Shown: positions 1-9,203, numbered from the stretch's first letter. The stretch: DNA of 64,000 bases from Hyphomonas oceanitis SCH89 (GCF_000685295.1 NZ_ARYL01000020.1:19854-83853), one strand, 5' to 3'. Numbers and translations: made by a program. Notes: a model not told the origin generated them from the letters alone.

Positions 1-588
1 ATCCTGGACCAGAATGGTCCATCCAGCGAGGCCGTCTCTCTTTCATGGCCCGCGCGCGCAGACCTGCTGAATCTAAGGCAAGGGCTCTTTGCTGCTCGTG
101 TCAGCAGCGCAGCTCGCAGTCTGAACCTGGCGGCGATAACGGGTCTTGTCCTTGTCATGCTGACGAGCCTCATCGCTTCCGGTGATCTCCTCGCGCTTCA
201 ACACATAGCTCACAATCGGGAAGCGCGACTGATCGCCGACTTTCGCGAACGTTTTCCCGAGACGCCGGTCGGCACCGGCTTGATTGCGGCGATTGACGCC
301 ATGAACAGTCGCACGCTTGCGCGACCGCCCGATCTGTTCCTGTCGACATTATCTGCAACGAGTCTTGCGCTGCAAGACGAACCATCGGTGTCAGTCCAGA
401 CCATGGCCTTCACGCAGGCAGCCAGGCGCCTGGATCTGAGCATCGAAACCGATAGCCTGGACACCTTCCAGTCGCTCGAGTCACGCCTTGATCAGTCTGG
501 CATTGCCGCTGACCTTGGCGCAGCCACATCCGTTCCGGGCGGCGCCGAAGGCCGCCTGTCAGTGATCGTGAAGGATGTGCCGCAATGA
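1..588 (+). CDS. gspL: Type II secretion protein GspL, C-terminal part (cut by window edge)
   Basis: The reading frame is open from base 1, so the gene begins outside the window. About 195 residues are visible. The motif DLLNLRQGLF, followed by one membrane helix (about residues 40-65) and a periplasmic ferredoxin-like tail, is the usual end of GspL. GspL is the inner-membrane protein that docks the GspE ATPase and binds GspM. Its stop overlaps the start of the next gene as ATGA, so the two are probably translationally coupled. The pseudopilin genes gspG, H and I and the secretin gspD are not in the window and presumably lie upstream. Confidence 0.85.
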   Translation: MLDQNGPSSEAVSLSWPARADLLNLRQGLFAARVSSAARSLNLAAITGLVLVMLTSLIASGDLLALQHIAHNREARLIADFRERFPETPVGTGLIAAIDAMNSRTLARPPDLFLSTLSATSLALQDEPSVSVQTMAFTQAARRLDLSIETDSLDTFQSLESRLDQSGIAADLGAATSVPGGAEGRLSVIVKDVPQ

Positions 589-1070
589 ATTTCAGGGCGC
601 GGCTTCCGCAGCTGAAGGGTTGGTGGGAAACAAAAAACCTCAGGGACAAGTGGCTGCTCGGTGGAACGGCTGGTGTATTTGTCGCCGTCGCGTGGTGGAG
701 CCTTGTCTGGGCGCCGCTCCAGGACGCGCGGAGCGGTGTAGTCTCACGAATTGCGCGTATCGAGATGGCGCGTATCACGCTGGCCGGTCTGCCACAGGAT
801 GCGCGGTTGACAGGAGACGAGGATGGCTCGCCGACCGGCCTGCGCGAGACAGTGTCGGCAACAGCCTCGGCTCTGAAGCTGCCCGTCCAACGGATCGAGC
901 AGTCGTCAGGCCGGATCGTCGTCACCTTCGACACGGCTGAGTTCGAGCAGATCATGCGCTGGCTCGACATATTGTCCCGCGACCACGCCATCACTGTCGT
1001 CCAAGCGGACATCCTGCGGCGGACCGCACCGGGAATGGTCTCTGCCGAATTGACGCTGGAGCGCATATGA
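585..1070 (+). CDS. gspM: Type II secretion protein GspM
   Basis: 161 residues: a short cytoplasmic segment, one membrane helix at about residues 23-45 (WLLGGTAGVFVAVAWW), then a periplasmic alpha/beta domain. This is the layout of GspM, the partner of GspL in the inner-membrane platform. It overlaps gspL and gspE by ATGA junctions on both sides, which fits a tightly coupled gsp operon. Sequence identity within the GspM family is low, so the call rests on size, topology and position between gspL and gspE. Confidence 0.85.
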   Translation: MNFRARLPQLKGWWETKNLRDKWLLGGTAGVFVAVAWWSLVWAPLQDARSGVVSRIARIEMARITLAGLPQDARLTGDEDGSPTGLRETVSATASALKLPVQRIEQSSGRIVVTFDTAEFEQIMRWLDILSRDHAITVVQADILRRTAPGMVSAELTLERI

Positions 1071-2548
1071 GCACGGAGGCACAGCGTTTTCCCTACGCCT
1101 TCGCGTTGCGATCCGGCACTCTGCTGTCGGGCGACGAAGATTCCGGTATTGTTCTGCTCCACCGCGAGTCCATCAGCCTGCCAGTCCTCCTTGAATGCCA
1201 GAGGTTGTCAGGCAGGATTGATGGATTCAGGCAGGTAGGCGCATCCGAGTTTGAAGCTCTTCTTGCCGAAACCTACAAATCGAGCGCCAGCCGGGCTGCC
1301 GATCTTGCCGCAGAGTCCAGTTCCGACCTTGCAACGCTCGCAGATGATGCGGCCGCTTCCGAGGATATTCTCGACGAGCGGGCAAATGCACCGGTCGTGC
1401 AGCTGATCAACGCCCTCCTGTCGGAAGCCATCCGAGAAAAGGCGTCGGACGTTCATATCGAACCGCATGAGACCCGACTGGTTATCCGCTTCCGCATTGA
1501 TGGTGTGCTGCGTGACCGAATTGAGCCCAAGCGGAGCCTGGCGCCGATGCTGGTGAGCCGCATCAAGGTCATGGCCGGTTTGGATATCGCGGAGAAGCGC
1601 AAACCGCATGATGGCCGGGTCACTCTGAACGTGGGTGGCCATGACGTCGACGTGCGGGTCTCGACCATTCCGTCGCAGTATGGCGAACGCGTGGTCCTGC
1701 GATTGCTCGACAGGACCACGGCTCAGTTCAGGCTGACCCAACTCGGGATGACTGTCCGTGATCTGGCGGTGACTGAGCGGCTTCTGGCCAAGCCGGGCGG
1801 CATGATCCTGGTCACAGGTCCGACAGGGTCGGGCAAGACAACGACACTCTATTCGGCCATCACCTATCTCAATGATCGCTCGCGAAACATCATGACCGTG
1901 GAAGATCCGATCGAATACGCCTTTGACGGGATCGGACAGATGCAAGTGAACCCTCAAAAAGGCGTCACCTTTGCCGAGGGTGTCCGCGTCCTGATGCGTC
2001 AGGACCCCAATGTGATCCTGATCGGCGAAATCCGTGACGCGGAAACGGCCTCTGCAGCCGTGCGGGCAACCACGTCCGGCCACCTCGTGCTGTCAACGCT
2101 CCACACCACCAGCGCCATCGCAAGCGTCACGCGCCTGATCGACATGGGCGTCGACCGCTACTTGCTGGCGACAATTCTCTCAGGGCTGATCGCCCAGAGG
2201 CTTGTGAGGCGACTTTGTGATGACTGCAAGGTTGCCGATACGTTGACGCAAGCCGAAGCGGCCCGCCTTGGGACCGGCGCTCATACAGGCATGCCGGTCC
2301 ATCGCGCCGCAGGCTGTGCCGCCTGCGCAGGCCAGGGTTATCGCGGCCGGACGGCGATCTACGAAGTCGTCGAAATCGACGGTGAGATGGAAAAGCGCAT
2401 ACATGCGGGCGTATCCGAACAGGAGCTGGTTGCGCGCGCGCGTGAACGCGGACCCAGTCTGTCAATGGACGGTGCAACCCGTATCCGGGATGGCATAACG
2501 ACAGTTGAAGAAGTGCTCGCTGCAGCCGACACAGGTGCGGCGACATGA
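1067..2548 (+). CDS. gspE: Type II secretion ATPase GspE
   Basis: 493 residues, normal for the family. GspE is the cytoplasmic hexameric ATPase that drives pseudopilus assembly. Visible motifs in order are the N-terminal GspL-contact domain, Walker A GPTGSGKTTT near residue 250, the Asp box and Walker B region (LIGEIRDAETA), the His box (STLHTTSA), and a C-terminal zinc site made of two CxxC pairs (CDDC and CAAC, about residues 384-430). All catalytic elements look intact. ATGA overlaps join it to gspM and gspF. Confidence 0.96.
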   Translation: MSTEAQRFPYAFALRSGTLLSGDEDSGIVLLHRESISLPVLLECQRLSGRIDGFRQVGASEFEALLAETYKSSASRAADLAAESSSDLATLADDAAASEDILDERANAPVVQLINALLSEAIREKASDVHIEPHETRLVIRFRIDGVLRDRIEPKRSLAPMLVSRIKVMAGLDIAEKRKPHDGRVTLNVGGHDVDVRVSTIPSQYGERVVLRLLDRTTAQFRLTQLGMTVRDLAVTERLLAKPGGMILVTGPTGSGKTTTLYSAITYLNDRSRNIMTVEDPIEYAFDGIGQMQVNPQKGVTFAEGVRVLMRQDPNVILIGEIRDAETASAAVRATTSGHLVLSTLHTTSAIASVTRLIDMGVDRYLLATILSGLIAQRLVRRLCDDCKVADTLTQAEAARLGTGAHTGMPVHRAAGCAACAGQGYRGRTAIYEVVEIDGEMEKRIHAGVSEQELVARARERGPSLSMDGATRIRDGITTVEEVLAAADTGAAT

Positions 2549-3771
2549 CGGAATTCCGCTACAATGCCGTGGATGAAGCGGGGAAGGCTCGCAGCGGCAT
2601 CCTCACGGCACCCTCCCTCGTGGAAGCCCGGCATGCGCTGAGGCGTCAGGCCCTGTTGCCTGTACGGATTGTTCCGACGTCTGCCGGATCGCGTGGCTTG
2701 CAAGGCGCCGCGACAGGCAGGCGCGGCAGACGAGCGATCGGCGCCAAGACCCTGACCCTGATCACGCGGCAGCTCGCGTCACTCGTTTCCAACGCCATCC
2801 GGCTCGAGGAAGCCCTCGCTGCTGTTGCCCGCCAGGACCTGCCGGGCCGGGTCAGGGCCGTTCTGGGTGAAGTCCGCAACCAGATTATCGACGGACGCAG
2901 CCTGGCGGATGCGCTATCGGCCCAGGGCAGCGCCTTTCCGAGACAGTACATTTCGTCCGTCGCCGCCGGCGAGGCCTCCGGGCGCCTGGACATCGTACTG
3001 GAGCATCTGGCCGATTACACCGAAACGCGTCAGGAGAACCGCCAGACCTTGCAGCTGGCCCTAATCTATCCGGCCTTTCTTGCCCTCGTTTCCGGCGCGG
3101 TGATCATCCTTCTCCTGACGAAGGTCGTGCCCGATGTCGTTGCCGTGTACCAGCGCCGGGGGACGGACCTGCCAATTTCAACCGAGCTGTTGATCGGCAT
3201 GTCTGGATTTCTCCGGCACTTTGGTGGTGTCATGCTGCTGTCTTTTGCACTGATTTACGCAGGCATGATCTGGGCGCTGAGACGTCCGGCCGGTGGCCGT
3301 TTGTGGGGACGGTGGTCGCTGAAGGCACCCTTGCTCGGCCCGTTCACACGGCGGCGACAAGCCGCCGAAGTGTCCTCGACCCTTGCCATTCTAATTCAAT
3401 CCGGCGTACCGCTTGTGCACGCACTCAGGACAGCGGCGGGGGTGGCCAGCAATGATCATGTTGCTGACCGGATCCGGATGGCAGCCAGCGAGGTTGCTGA
3501 AGGCATGGCACTGGACCAAGCGCTCGCGCGCACCGGTGTCGTGCCGCCCATGATGCTGGCCATTGTGACCAGCGCCGTGCGATCGGGCGAGCTTGGTCCG
3601 GCACTGGCCCGGACAGCAAGGGATCAACAGAAGGAACTTGCGGCCCAGACCAAGGCACTGGTGGCCCTGATGGAACCGATGGTCCTGCTGGTCATGGGCA
3701 GCATCGTGCTCTTTATCGTCATGGCGATCCTGACCCCGATTGTCAGCCTCAACACGCTGTCAGGAGTCTGA
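2545..3771 (+). CDS. gspF: Type II secretion inner-membrane protein GspF
   Basis: 408 residues with the duplicated GspF/PilC domain arrangement: cytoplasmic domain, a helix pair around residues 170-230 (LALIYPAFLALVSGAVIILL), a second cytoplasmic domain, and a terminal helix ending ILTPIVSLNTLSGV. GspF is the polytopic platform protein contacted by GspE and GspL. It starts inside the end of gspE (ATGA). Its last 12 bases overlap the 3' end of gspN, which lies on the other strand. Confidence 0.95.
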   Translation: MTEFRYNAVDEAGKARSGILTAPSLVEARHALRRQALLPVRIVPTSAGSRGLQGAATGRRGRRAIGAKTLTLITRQLASLVSNAIRLEEALAAVARQDLPGRVRAVLGEVRNQIIDGRSLADALSAQGSAFPRQYISSVAAGEASGRLDIVLEHLADYTETRQENRQTLQLALIYPAFLALVSGAVIILLLTKVVPDVVAVYQRRGTDLPISTELLIGMSGFLRHFGGVMLLSFALIYAGMIWALRRPAGGRLWGRWSLKAPLLGPFTRRRQAAEVSSTLAILIQSGVPLVHALRTAAGVASNDHVADRIRMAASEVAEGMALDQALARTGVVPPMMLAIVTSAVRSGELGPALARTARDQQKELAAQTKALVALMEPMVLLVMGSIVLFIVMAILTPIVSLNTLSGV

Positions 3772-4503
3772 TTGAGTGCCACGCAATCCTATCTCAAGAA
3801 TGGTTTCAGAGGCCGTGTCGCGTCCCAGAAAAAGGCGGGACCCGGCGGGGGTGACGGTTATAACAGCGTTGCCCCGCTTCCCCAAGGCGACCGTGGACAA
3901 GACCGTTCCTGCGGCGCGCACACTGATTTTGCTCGATCCGTCAGTTGCAGCGGAGACCACATCCAGAGCTGGCACATCCCGCTCTGCGCATCGACCGGCA
4001 CGGGTTGTGGCTACGCCATCCAGCATTATCCGATCGTCGACCAATATCAGCTGCGCATTATCGATGCGGGCTGAGAGGCCGCAGGTGCCAGGATCGGCAT
4101 CTGCCATATGGCTGAGGTCTGCAATCGCGACGACCCCCGTGATATCCGTCAGTGACAGGCTCCTGCCAAGTTTCATCCGGCCGATCAGCCGTGAGTCTGC
4201 GTCCTCAAATGACCATCTGCCTGAAGGAGATCCCGTCTGGATGGTCTCCAGGGGTGACACCGCCCATCCGACTGCGCTGCCCTGCGGCATGCGGGCGCTA
4301 CCGTGCCAGAAAGATCCGGAAAAGGAAGCTTCACTTAATGGCGGACCAAACGTGCCGACAAGCTCTGCGGGGGCAGATGCAGCCAGTGCTGCGATGAACG
4401 TGATCAATCCGCAGCCTGCAGCAGCGCCCCATATGTGCCAATCAGGGGAGGGGGAAGATGACCGATAGGACGGGTCGTCGTGGCCTTGAGAGGGTGGCGA
4501 CAT
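3760..4503 (-). CDS. gspN: Type II secretion protein GspN, encoded antisense within the gsp operon
   Basis: About 247 residues from the ATG at 4503. A cytoplasmic tail is followed by one helix (HIWGAAAGCGLITFIAAL) and a periplasmic beta-rich domain. The pattern GSFWHGSARMP, a W-x-x-x-P-L segment, then GRM-LGRSLSLTDITG and a late TPAG segment fits the GspN family, an accessory component of the type II platform. It is read opposite to its neighbours: the 3' end overlaps gspF by 12 bases and the 5' end overlaps the long form of gspJ. A 230-residue plus-strand frame over the same DNA has no family features. The start is uncertain: an upstream in-frame ATG lies at 4596. Confidence 0.72.
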   Translation of the reverse strand: MSPPSQGHDDPSYRSSSPSPDWHIWGAAAGCGLITFIAALAASAPAELVGTFGPPLSEASFSGSFWHGSARMPQGSAVGWAVSPLETIQTGSPSGRWSFEDADSRLIGRMKLGRSLSLTDITGVVAIADLSHMADADPGTCGLSARIDNAQLILVDDRIMLDGVATTRAGRCAERDVPALDVVSAATDGSSKISVRAAGTVLSTVALGKRGNAVITVTPAGSRLFLGRDTASETILEIGLRGTQSDS

Positions 4504-5093
4504 GCCTTTGGCTCCGCATTGCGGCTTCAGATACGACAGGCGGGCAGGATCTGGATGCAGGCAACAGGCGCCTTGGTGCAGACCAGGGTTTTTCATTGAT
4601 TGAAGTGATCGTGTCGCTCGCCATCGTGAGCCTGGTGAGCCTTGCCGGCTTTACGCTCGTCGATACGCTGGCAGGCCTTCAGTCCCGCATCGGTTCCCGC
4701 TACGACAGGCTGCAGGACTTGCAAGTGATCCTGTCGGACCTGACGGATGATTTTGCACAGGCCGACCCGGCATCCCTCACGCTCGACACGGGCGCGCTGA
4801 CGATCCTGACGCAGGTGTGTGGGGCGAGGAAGCCGCTCACGCTGGCCATGGAAGACGGCGCGCTCCGGCGTAAACCGGACGACTGCCTGAACGGCGCAAC
4901 CAGCTTTTTTCCCGTTAGCGATGTGAGGTTCACCGTCATTGATTCAGGCATGACCGAGTGGACGCGCTGGCCATCTGATGACGCGCTTCAACCGAGGGCG
5001 GTGCGTATCGAGATGCGCATGCCCGATCAACCCGGAGCCCTCACCGGAACAGTCCAGGGACTGTTCGAGTTGCCGGATGCGTTCGCGCCATGA
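4458..5093 (+). CDS. gspJ: Minor pseudopilin GspJ
   Basis: 211 residues from the first ATG. A type IV prepilin cleavage site is plain at about residues 43-48 (ADQG|FSLIEV), followed by the hydrophobic helix VIVSLAIVSLVSLAGF. GspJ is one of the minor pseudopilins that form the pseudopilus tip with GspI and GspK. The 44-residue leader is unusually long, and no closer ATG or GTG precedes the cleavage site, so a rarer start such as CTG near 4551 is possible. It is coupled to gspK by an ATGA overlap. GspH or a general minor pseudopilin are alternatives, but the position next to gspK favours J. Confidence 0.82.
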   Translation: MTDRTGRRGLERVATCLWLRIAASDTTGGQDLDAGNRRLGADQGFSLIEVIVSLAIVSLVSLAGFTLVDTLAGLQSRIGSRYDRLQDLQVILSDLTDDFAQADPASLTLDTGALTILTQVCGARKPLTLAMEDGALRRKPDDCLNGATSFFPVSDVRFTVIDSGMTEWTRWPSDDALQPRAVRIEMRMPDQPGALTGTVQGLFELPDAFAP

Positions 5094-5917
5094 AACAAAC
5101 CGAATCCGGTATCGTCCTCGTTCAGGTTCTGGTGATTGTCGCCTTCGCAAGCGCAATGGCGTTAACGCTGATGACTGTGCAGGATCAGGCCACCAGTTTC
5201 ACGGAAAGGTCGGCCGATCGGATTCAGGCGCAGGCCCTGTTGCGCGGTGCGGAGGCTTCTGTCGTTTCCGCCTTCAGACAGGATGGTGAGGCCGGATCGG
5301 ATGTCGACCATTATGGTGAAGCCTGGTATCTGGCATCGCAATCACCAATCACGACATCTAGAGGGTCCCTGTCGGTGACCATCCGTGACGAGCAGTCGCT
5401 TTTCAACCTCAATAATCTCGCCGATGGCAATCTCGCGGCAAGGGCCATGCTAGGTCGGATCGTCGCGGCATCAGGCGAGGATAGCGGACTTGAGGTTCGC
5501 GTCGCAGCTGCGCTGGCACTGCATGGTCCCGTGAATGACTTGCAAGACCTGGCGGCCCTGGGCTTTCCGGAAACCGACATTGCCATACTCAAGGACTTTT
5601 CCTGTGCCTTGCCAGAACCGACACCGGTTAATCTCAACACCGCAAGTAACAGCCTGATCGCCGCCCTTTTTGACAACCCGCTTGCGGCCGGCAGGCTTAT
5701 GGCCCTTCGCAGCCGCGAGACATACATTAGCCGCGAAAACATGAGCAAGACCGGCTTGATCGCGCCGGCCGGCACCGCTCTTACAAGCCTGTTTATTTCT
5801 GTAGATGTCTCTGTCAGCTGGGGCAGCGCCCAGGTCCATTCACTCAGCCTGCTCGAGCGGCGGGGGAGCGGCGCCCGGGTCGAGGTCCGGGTCATCCGGC
5901 GAGATACCGGAATATAG
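5090..5917 (+). CDS. gspK: Minor pseudopilin GspK
   Basis: 275 residues. The N-terminus has a short leader ending in G (KQTESG|IVLVQVLVIVAFASAMAL), the atypical prepilin site of GspK. The large globular domain includes the SLFNLNNLADG segment and the helix-hairpin-helix-like NLNTASNSLIAAL that are typical of GspK. GspK caps the pseudopilus tip. It is the last gene of the operon in this window and is followed two bases later by a strong hairpin. Confidence 0.92.
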   Translation: MKQTESGIVLVQVLVIVAFASAMALTLMTVQDQATSFTERSADRIQAQALLRGAEASVVSAFRQDGEAGSDVDHYGEAWYLASQSPITTSRGSLSVTIRDEQSLFNLNNLADGNLAARAMLGRIVAASGEDSGLEVRVAAALALHGPVNDLQDLAALGFPETDIAILKDFSCALPEPTPVNLNTASNSLIAALFDNPLAAGRLMALRSRETYISRENMSKTGLIAPAGTALTSLFISVDVSVSWGSAQVHSLSLLERRGSGARVEVRVIRRDTGI

Positions 5918-5919
5918 AA

Positions 5920-5948
5920 ACGGCGGCGAACATGGTGTCCGCCGCCGT
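5920..5948. terminator. Bidirectional hairpin terminator between gspK and the lipoprotein gene
   Basis: Perfect 9-bp arms ACGGCGGCG and CGCCGCCGT flank an 11-base loop in the 54-base gap between two convergent genes. On the minus strand the stem is followed by TTTCTAT, a weak T-tract. The plus-strand side has only CATTT. The convergent position supports a shared terminator. Confidence 0.6.
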
Positions 5949-5971
5949 CATTTGGAATGATGTCGTCAGTG

Positions 5972-6253
5972 CTAGGACGGATCGGGCACGTCAACCGGGT
6001 CGGCTGTCTTGTCTATGGCGTTAACGTCACCTGCAGTGACCGGATTGGGATCATCCGTCGCCATATTCCCGAAAGCCGCTGCAAACCCGGCACCGAACTG
6101 GGCCTCGAAATTGGCTGGCGGCGGTGGGGGTGGAGGTGGCGAGGGCGGCATGAAGACATCATTCCCGCCGCCATTCCCGCAGGCAGCGAGCGTGAGGCTG
6201 GCGGCTCCGGCCAGCATTGCCAGCCTCAAAGGTTTCCAAATGTTCGCAGTCAT
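5972..6253 (-). CDS. Small proline-rich lipoprotein
   Basis: 93 residues with a lipoprotein signal peptide (MLAGAASLTLAAC, lipobox LAAC with Cys25), a Gly/Asn stretch, then a run of eight prolines after PPS, and an acidic C-terminal half without a recognised domain. It should be anchored in the outer or inner membrane. The start at 6253 has an AAGGAC-like ribosome site. It is the last gene of a minus-strand operon, 11 bases after the DUF4331 gene, which suggests a partnership with that exported protein. Function unknown. Confidence 0.7.
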   Translation of the reverse strand: MTANIWKPLRLAMLAGAASLTLAACGNGGGNDVFMPPSPPPPPPPPANFEAQFGAGFAAAFGNMATDDPNPVTAGDVNAIDKTADPVDVPDPS

Positions 6254-6264
6254 AGGATCTGTCC

Positions 6265-7848
6265 TTAATTGTTGGGCGACCCTGCGATCGGATCGTTCAG
6301 GTAGGGGAATGCATTCTTCAACTCTGTCGCGCTGATCGGCGCACCGTCGGTGAAGGGGACATTGCCGACCGGGGCATCATCGGATGTACAGAAACCGAGG
6401 TCGGTCGGTGTTCCGTTGATTGGCACCGGATAGCAGAGCGCACCCATTACGACCCTGAGGGCGATATCCACTGTATCGTCACCGGGGCGGCGGCCGTTCG
6501 GGAAGCCGGCCAGATCATCACCTGCCACACCGAACGTGCTCTGCTGAGCGCGCGGGGTCGGGGCAATGCCGGTATTCAGCCGCATCATTTCCGAAGGCGT
6601 GATGGTGGCCTGCTGGTTGAGGGTTGGAATGCCTGTCAGGAAGGCCGCGACGAGATCGTCCCGCGGGATGTTGGTTGGGGCAAGATTATCGATGCTGGTT
6701 CCAAGGGTCTGATTGACTGCGTCCCTGAACAGAAGATCGAGGATGGCAGGCAGGGTCGGATTTGTCACATAGTCGGCCAGCGCGCTGTCCTGTGTCGGTT
6801 CGGCTGCATTGAAGAGATCCTTTTGCGGCAGACCGATTACAACTTCATTGACCAGTGGCGCCGAAAGGCGTGACTGCTGGACATAAGCGCCGCCATAGAG
6901 CGAAGTCTGCGCATAAGTTGGCAGCGGGTCCTCGATATTGGCCTGCGGAAGGCTGGCAGTTGTCCAGGCGCCGATGACGCCATTGCCCGAGCCTACAAGG
7001 CAATCCACCGGAACCTCGATCGCCAGCGACGTGACATTTGCCTTGCCGACAAGATCGTCATTGGCGCGATCCTGCGTGATGCCGCCGGGAAATCCGCCGC
7101 CGTCACCTGCGCCAGGAGCGCTGTCACCTTCGATCGGCACAAGGTTCACGAGATCGAAGATTTCGCCCAGATTGACGGCAAAGGCTTCTGCCCGCTGACC
7201 GACGAAGACGCGTCCGTTGACGGCGCAGTTCGGGATTGTGACATCATACACAAACTGACTTGCATAAGCCGGATAGTCGGCGATTGTCTTGTTACCGACA
7301 TTGTCGAGTGGCTTGACGAACTCTGTTGAACCGTCACTGGCATTCTTGATCGCATCGCGTGTGCCCGACCGGCGGTCGCCAGACACCAGGGTGAGTGAGT
7401 AGTATTCGTTTTCGCCGAGCGTGCCGTCTTCTGGCGCCCCCACAGGGCCTGCTGCACGAAGGGCAATGGGAATATCCTTGCCGGCAATATTCAGGGTGAC
7501 GCCGGTGTCGTTGACGAGACGGTTGTCAAAGTCGAACTGGAAAGTCAGGTCCTCGACGGCATCGCCGTCACTGTCGATATGGATCTCGTAAAGCGCGTCC
7601 GGATCCATGGTGAAATAGTTCGGGCCCCCATATGGATCCTGAAGCGGCTGGTAGTTCGCGATGAAGGTAACGAACTGGTCGCGGCCTGGTTCGTAACTCT
7701 TGAACATGTAAAAATCGGTCCCGTCGATCTTGGGCTGTTCGGTCGTGCCGGGCGCTTCGCGGTGGCTGGATGCCCAGCTTGGGATGGCCACAGCGCAAAG
7801 GGCTCCGATGGCCGCGCCAGATATCAATAGAGAGCGCTTCAGTAGCAT
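6265..7848 (-). CDS. Exported DUF4331 family protein
   Basis: About 527 residues from the ATG at 7848, which has a GGAGA ribosome site; a longer frame upstream lacks one. A Sec signal peptide (LLISGAAIGALCAVAIPSWA) precedes SSHREAPGTTEQPKIDGTDFYMF, the hallmark opening of DUF4331 proteins. Another recognisable part is the DPDALYEIHIDSDGD segment. DUF4331 proteins are secreted or periplasmic and have no established biochemical role. The neighbours are HupE-like membrane proteins and a TPR protein, so a part in handling a metal or small ligand is possible, but that is inference. Confidence 0.88.
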   Translation of the reverse strand: MLLKRSLLISGAAIGALCAVAIPSWASSHREAPGTTEQPKIDGTDFYMFKSYEPGRDQFVTFIANYQPLQDPYGGPNYFTMDPDALYEIHIDSDGDAVEDLTFQFDFDNRLVNDTGVTLNIAGKDIPIALRAAGPVGAPEDGTLGENEYYSLTLVSGDRRSGTRDAIKNASDGSTEFVKPLDNVGNKTIADYPAYASQFVYDVTIPNCAVNGRVFVGQRAEAFAVNLGEIFDLVNLVPIEGDSAPGAGDGGGFPGGITQDRANDDLVGKANVTSLAIEVPVDCLVGSGNGVIGAWTTASLPQANIEDPLPTYAQTSLYGGAYVQQSRLSAPLVNEVVIGLPQKDLFNAAEPTQDSALADYVTNPTLPAILDLLFRDAVNQTLGTSIDNLAPTNIPRDDLVAAFLTGIPTLNQQATITPSEMMRLNTGIAPTPRAQQSTFGVAGDDLAGFPNGRRPGDDTVDIALRVVMGALCYPVPINGTPTDLGFCTSDDAPVGNVPFTDGAPISATELKNAFPYLNDPIAGSPNN

Positions 7849-8017
7849 TGGTAGTCTCCAGGTTGGCCTATCGCTCGAAGCTCCCCGTCCAAAACTCGAG
7901 GATGCCGATGGCGTGGGAAGGCGGGTTGTAAACACGCCCTTGAGGAGCAGGCGCATGGAAGATACGTGTCCCGCTCTTCCACTGGTGCACCCACGGACAA
8001 ACAATCTGTCGTTCAGT

Positions 8018-8596
8018 TCATAAAATGGTCGCCTGCCAGCTGACGGCGATGAGCAGGACGGCTATTGCGACGATCCATGACCCGGCGATCCTGAGGGCGA
8101 TGGCGCGCCATGCGGGCGCCGCTTCAGCGACGAGACCTGACACCAGAAACGTGAGGCAAATCATGGCGCCTGCGCCGGCTATCAGGTTTGTCGCTGTGAG
8201 ACCAAGCGCTGCTGGAAAGCGGGCGTTGAACGGAATGCAGGCAAGTCCGAAGGCAATGCCAATCAAAAGAATGATCAAGGAGGAAAGGGTTCCTGAAGTT
8301 CTGAAGCGCATCGCCACGCCTATACCGAGCAGGGCTGAAATTAAAATCAGCAGTGCGGGTAGAACGCGCGGCGCGCCTAGCCAGACAGCAAGCAGGAGGC
8401 CTGCGCCTGCGCCTGCCACAAGCGCAGCACCGGCAGGCCTCAGGCCCGACCCTGCCAGGCCCGGAATGAACATGCCGGCAGCGAGCACCAGCATGATCTG
8501 CGCGACTTTCAGGTCGTCAGACACATACCCTGCCTGCACATCACCTGCACCAGACAAGAGAAATGCGACGAGGCTTGCATGGGTCACGCCTGGCAT
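8018..8596 (-). CDS. Second HupE/UreJ-like integral membrane protein
   Basis: About 192 residues, almost entirely hydrophobic, with six likely membrane helices (for example VAQIMLVLAAGMFIPGLAG and ALLILISALLGIGVAM). The size and layout match a HupE/UreJ-type transporter. The motif around AFGLACIPFN occupies the place of the usual histidine-rich HGYAHG segment, so metal ligands are reduced compared with its neighbour. The start at 8596 lies 8 bases after the hupE stop; there is no clear ribosome site, so translation may be coupled. It could be a diverged duplicate of hupE. Confidence 0.65.
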   Translation of the reverse strand: MPGVTHASLVAFLLSGAGDVQAGYVSDDLKVAQIMLVLAAGMFIPGLAGSGLRPAGAALVAGAGAGLLLAVWLGAPRVLPALLILISALLGIGVAMRFRTSGTLSSLIILLIGIAFGLACIPFNARFPAALGLTATNLIAGAGAMICLTFLVSGLVAEAAPAWRAIALRIAGSWIVAIAVLLIAVSWQATIL

Positions 8597-8603
8597 ACAT
8601 TCA

Positions 8604-9203
8604 TCAGAATACGCCCAGCAGGAATCCGGTGCCGGTCGCAGCAATCAACGCTCCGGCCGCTTGCACGAGGATGGCGCCGCGCGGCAGGGCCGTCACCCGG
8701 CCCAAACCGATGCCGGCAAGATGGAGCAAGCCTGTTGCAAAAACGAACCCAATCGCAAACGACACCGGGTTCGCGGCAGTGGGCAGCTCAATTCCGTGGG
8801 CATAACCATGGAAGATCGCAAATATCCCGACAAGAATGACGGCACTCCACAATGGTAGCTGCGCCTTGCCGAGGATCAGCGCGCCGAGGACGACGGACGA
8901 AAGTGCAATACCTGTTTCGACGCCCGGCAGCGGAAGTCCCATCACCCCGATGGCGCCGCCCAGAGCCATGACCAGCGGAAACACGACGGGAAGCATCCAG
9001 ATTGCCGGCCGACCGAGGAACGTCCCCCATAGGCCCACAGCCACCATCGCGGCAACATGGTCCCATCCGCGGATAGGGTGGACAAACCCGCTCAGGAACC
9101 CGCCCGTCAGGCCTTCTCCCGTATGGGCCATTGCGGCTGGGGGTAATAGTAACAGAACGAGGAACGCAACGAGCAGCGCGCGGGGATTATTGAAAGTGTT
9201 CAA
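8604..9203 (-). CDS. hupE: HupE/UreJ family membrane protein (probable nickel/cobalt transporter)
   Basis: 199 residues: signal-like first helix ending AMAHTGEG, then the family motif GFLSGFVHPIRGWDHVAAMVAVGLW with the conserved HPxxGxDH histidines, and a second motif FHGYAHG. HupE/UreJ proteins are secondary transporters linked to nickel supply for hydrogenase and urease in some bacteria; here there is no such enzyme nearby. It overlaps the upstream TPR gene by 4 bases (ATGA), so the two are co-translated. Confidence 0.88.
   Translation of the reverse strand: MNTFNNPRALLVAFLVLLLLPPAAMAHTGEGLTGGFLSGFVHPIRGWDHVAAMVAVGLWGTFLGRPAIWMLPVVFPLVMALGGAIGVMGLPLPGVETGIALSSVVLGALILGKAQLPLWSAVILVGIFAIFHGYAHGIELPTAANPVSFAIGFVFATGLLHLAGIGLGRVTALPRGAILVQAAGALIAATGTGFLLGVF

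Noticed and set aside
3776..4468. 230-codon plus-strand frame opposite gspN
   Set aside because: Composition is typical of antisense frames and there is no ribosome site; the minus strand matches GspN.
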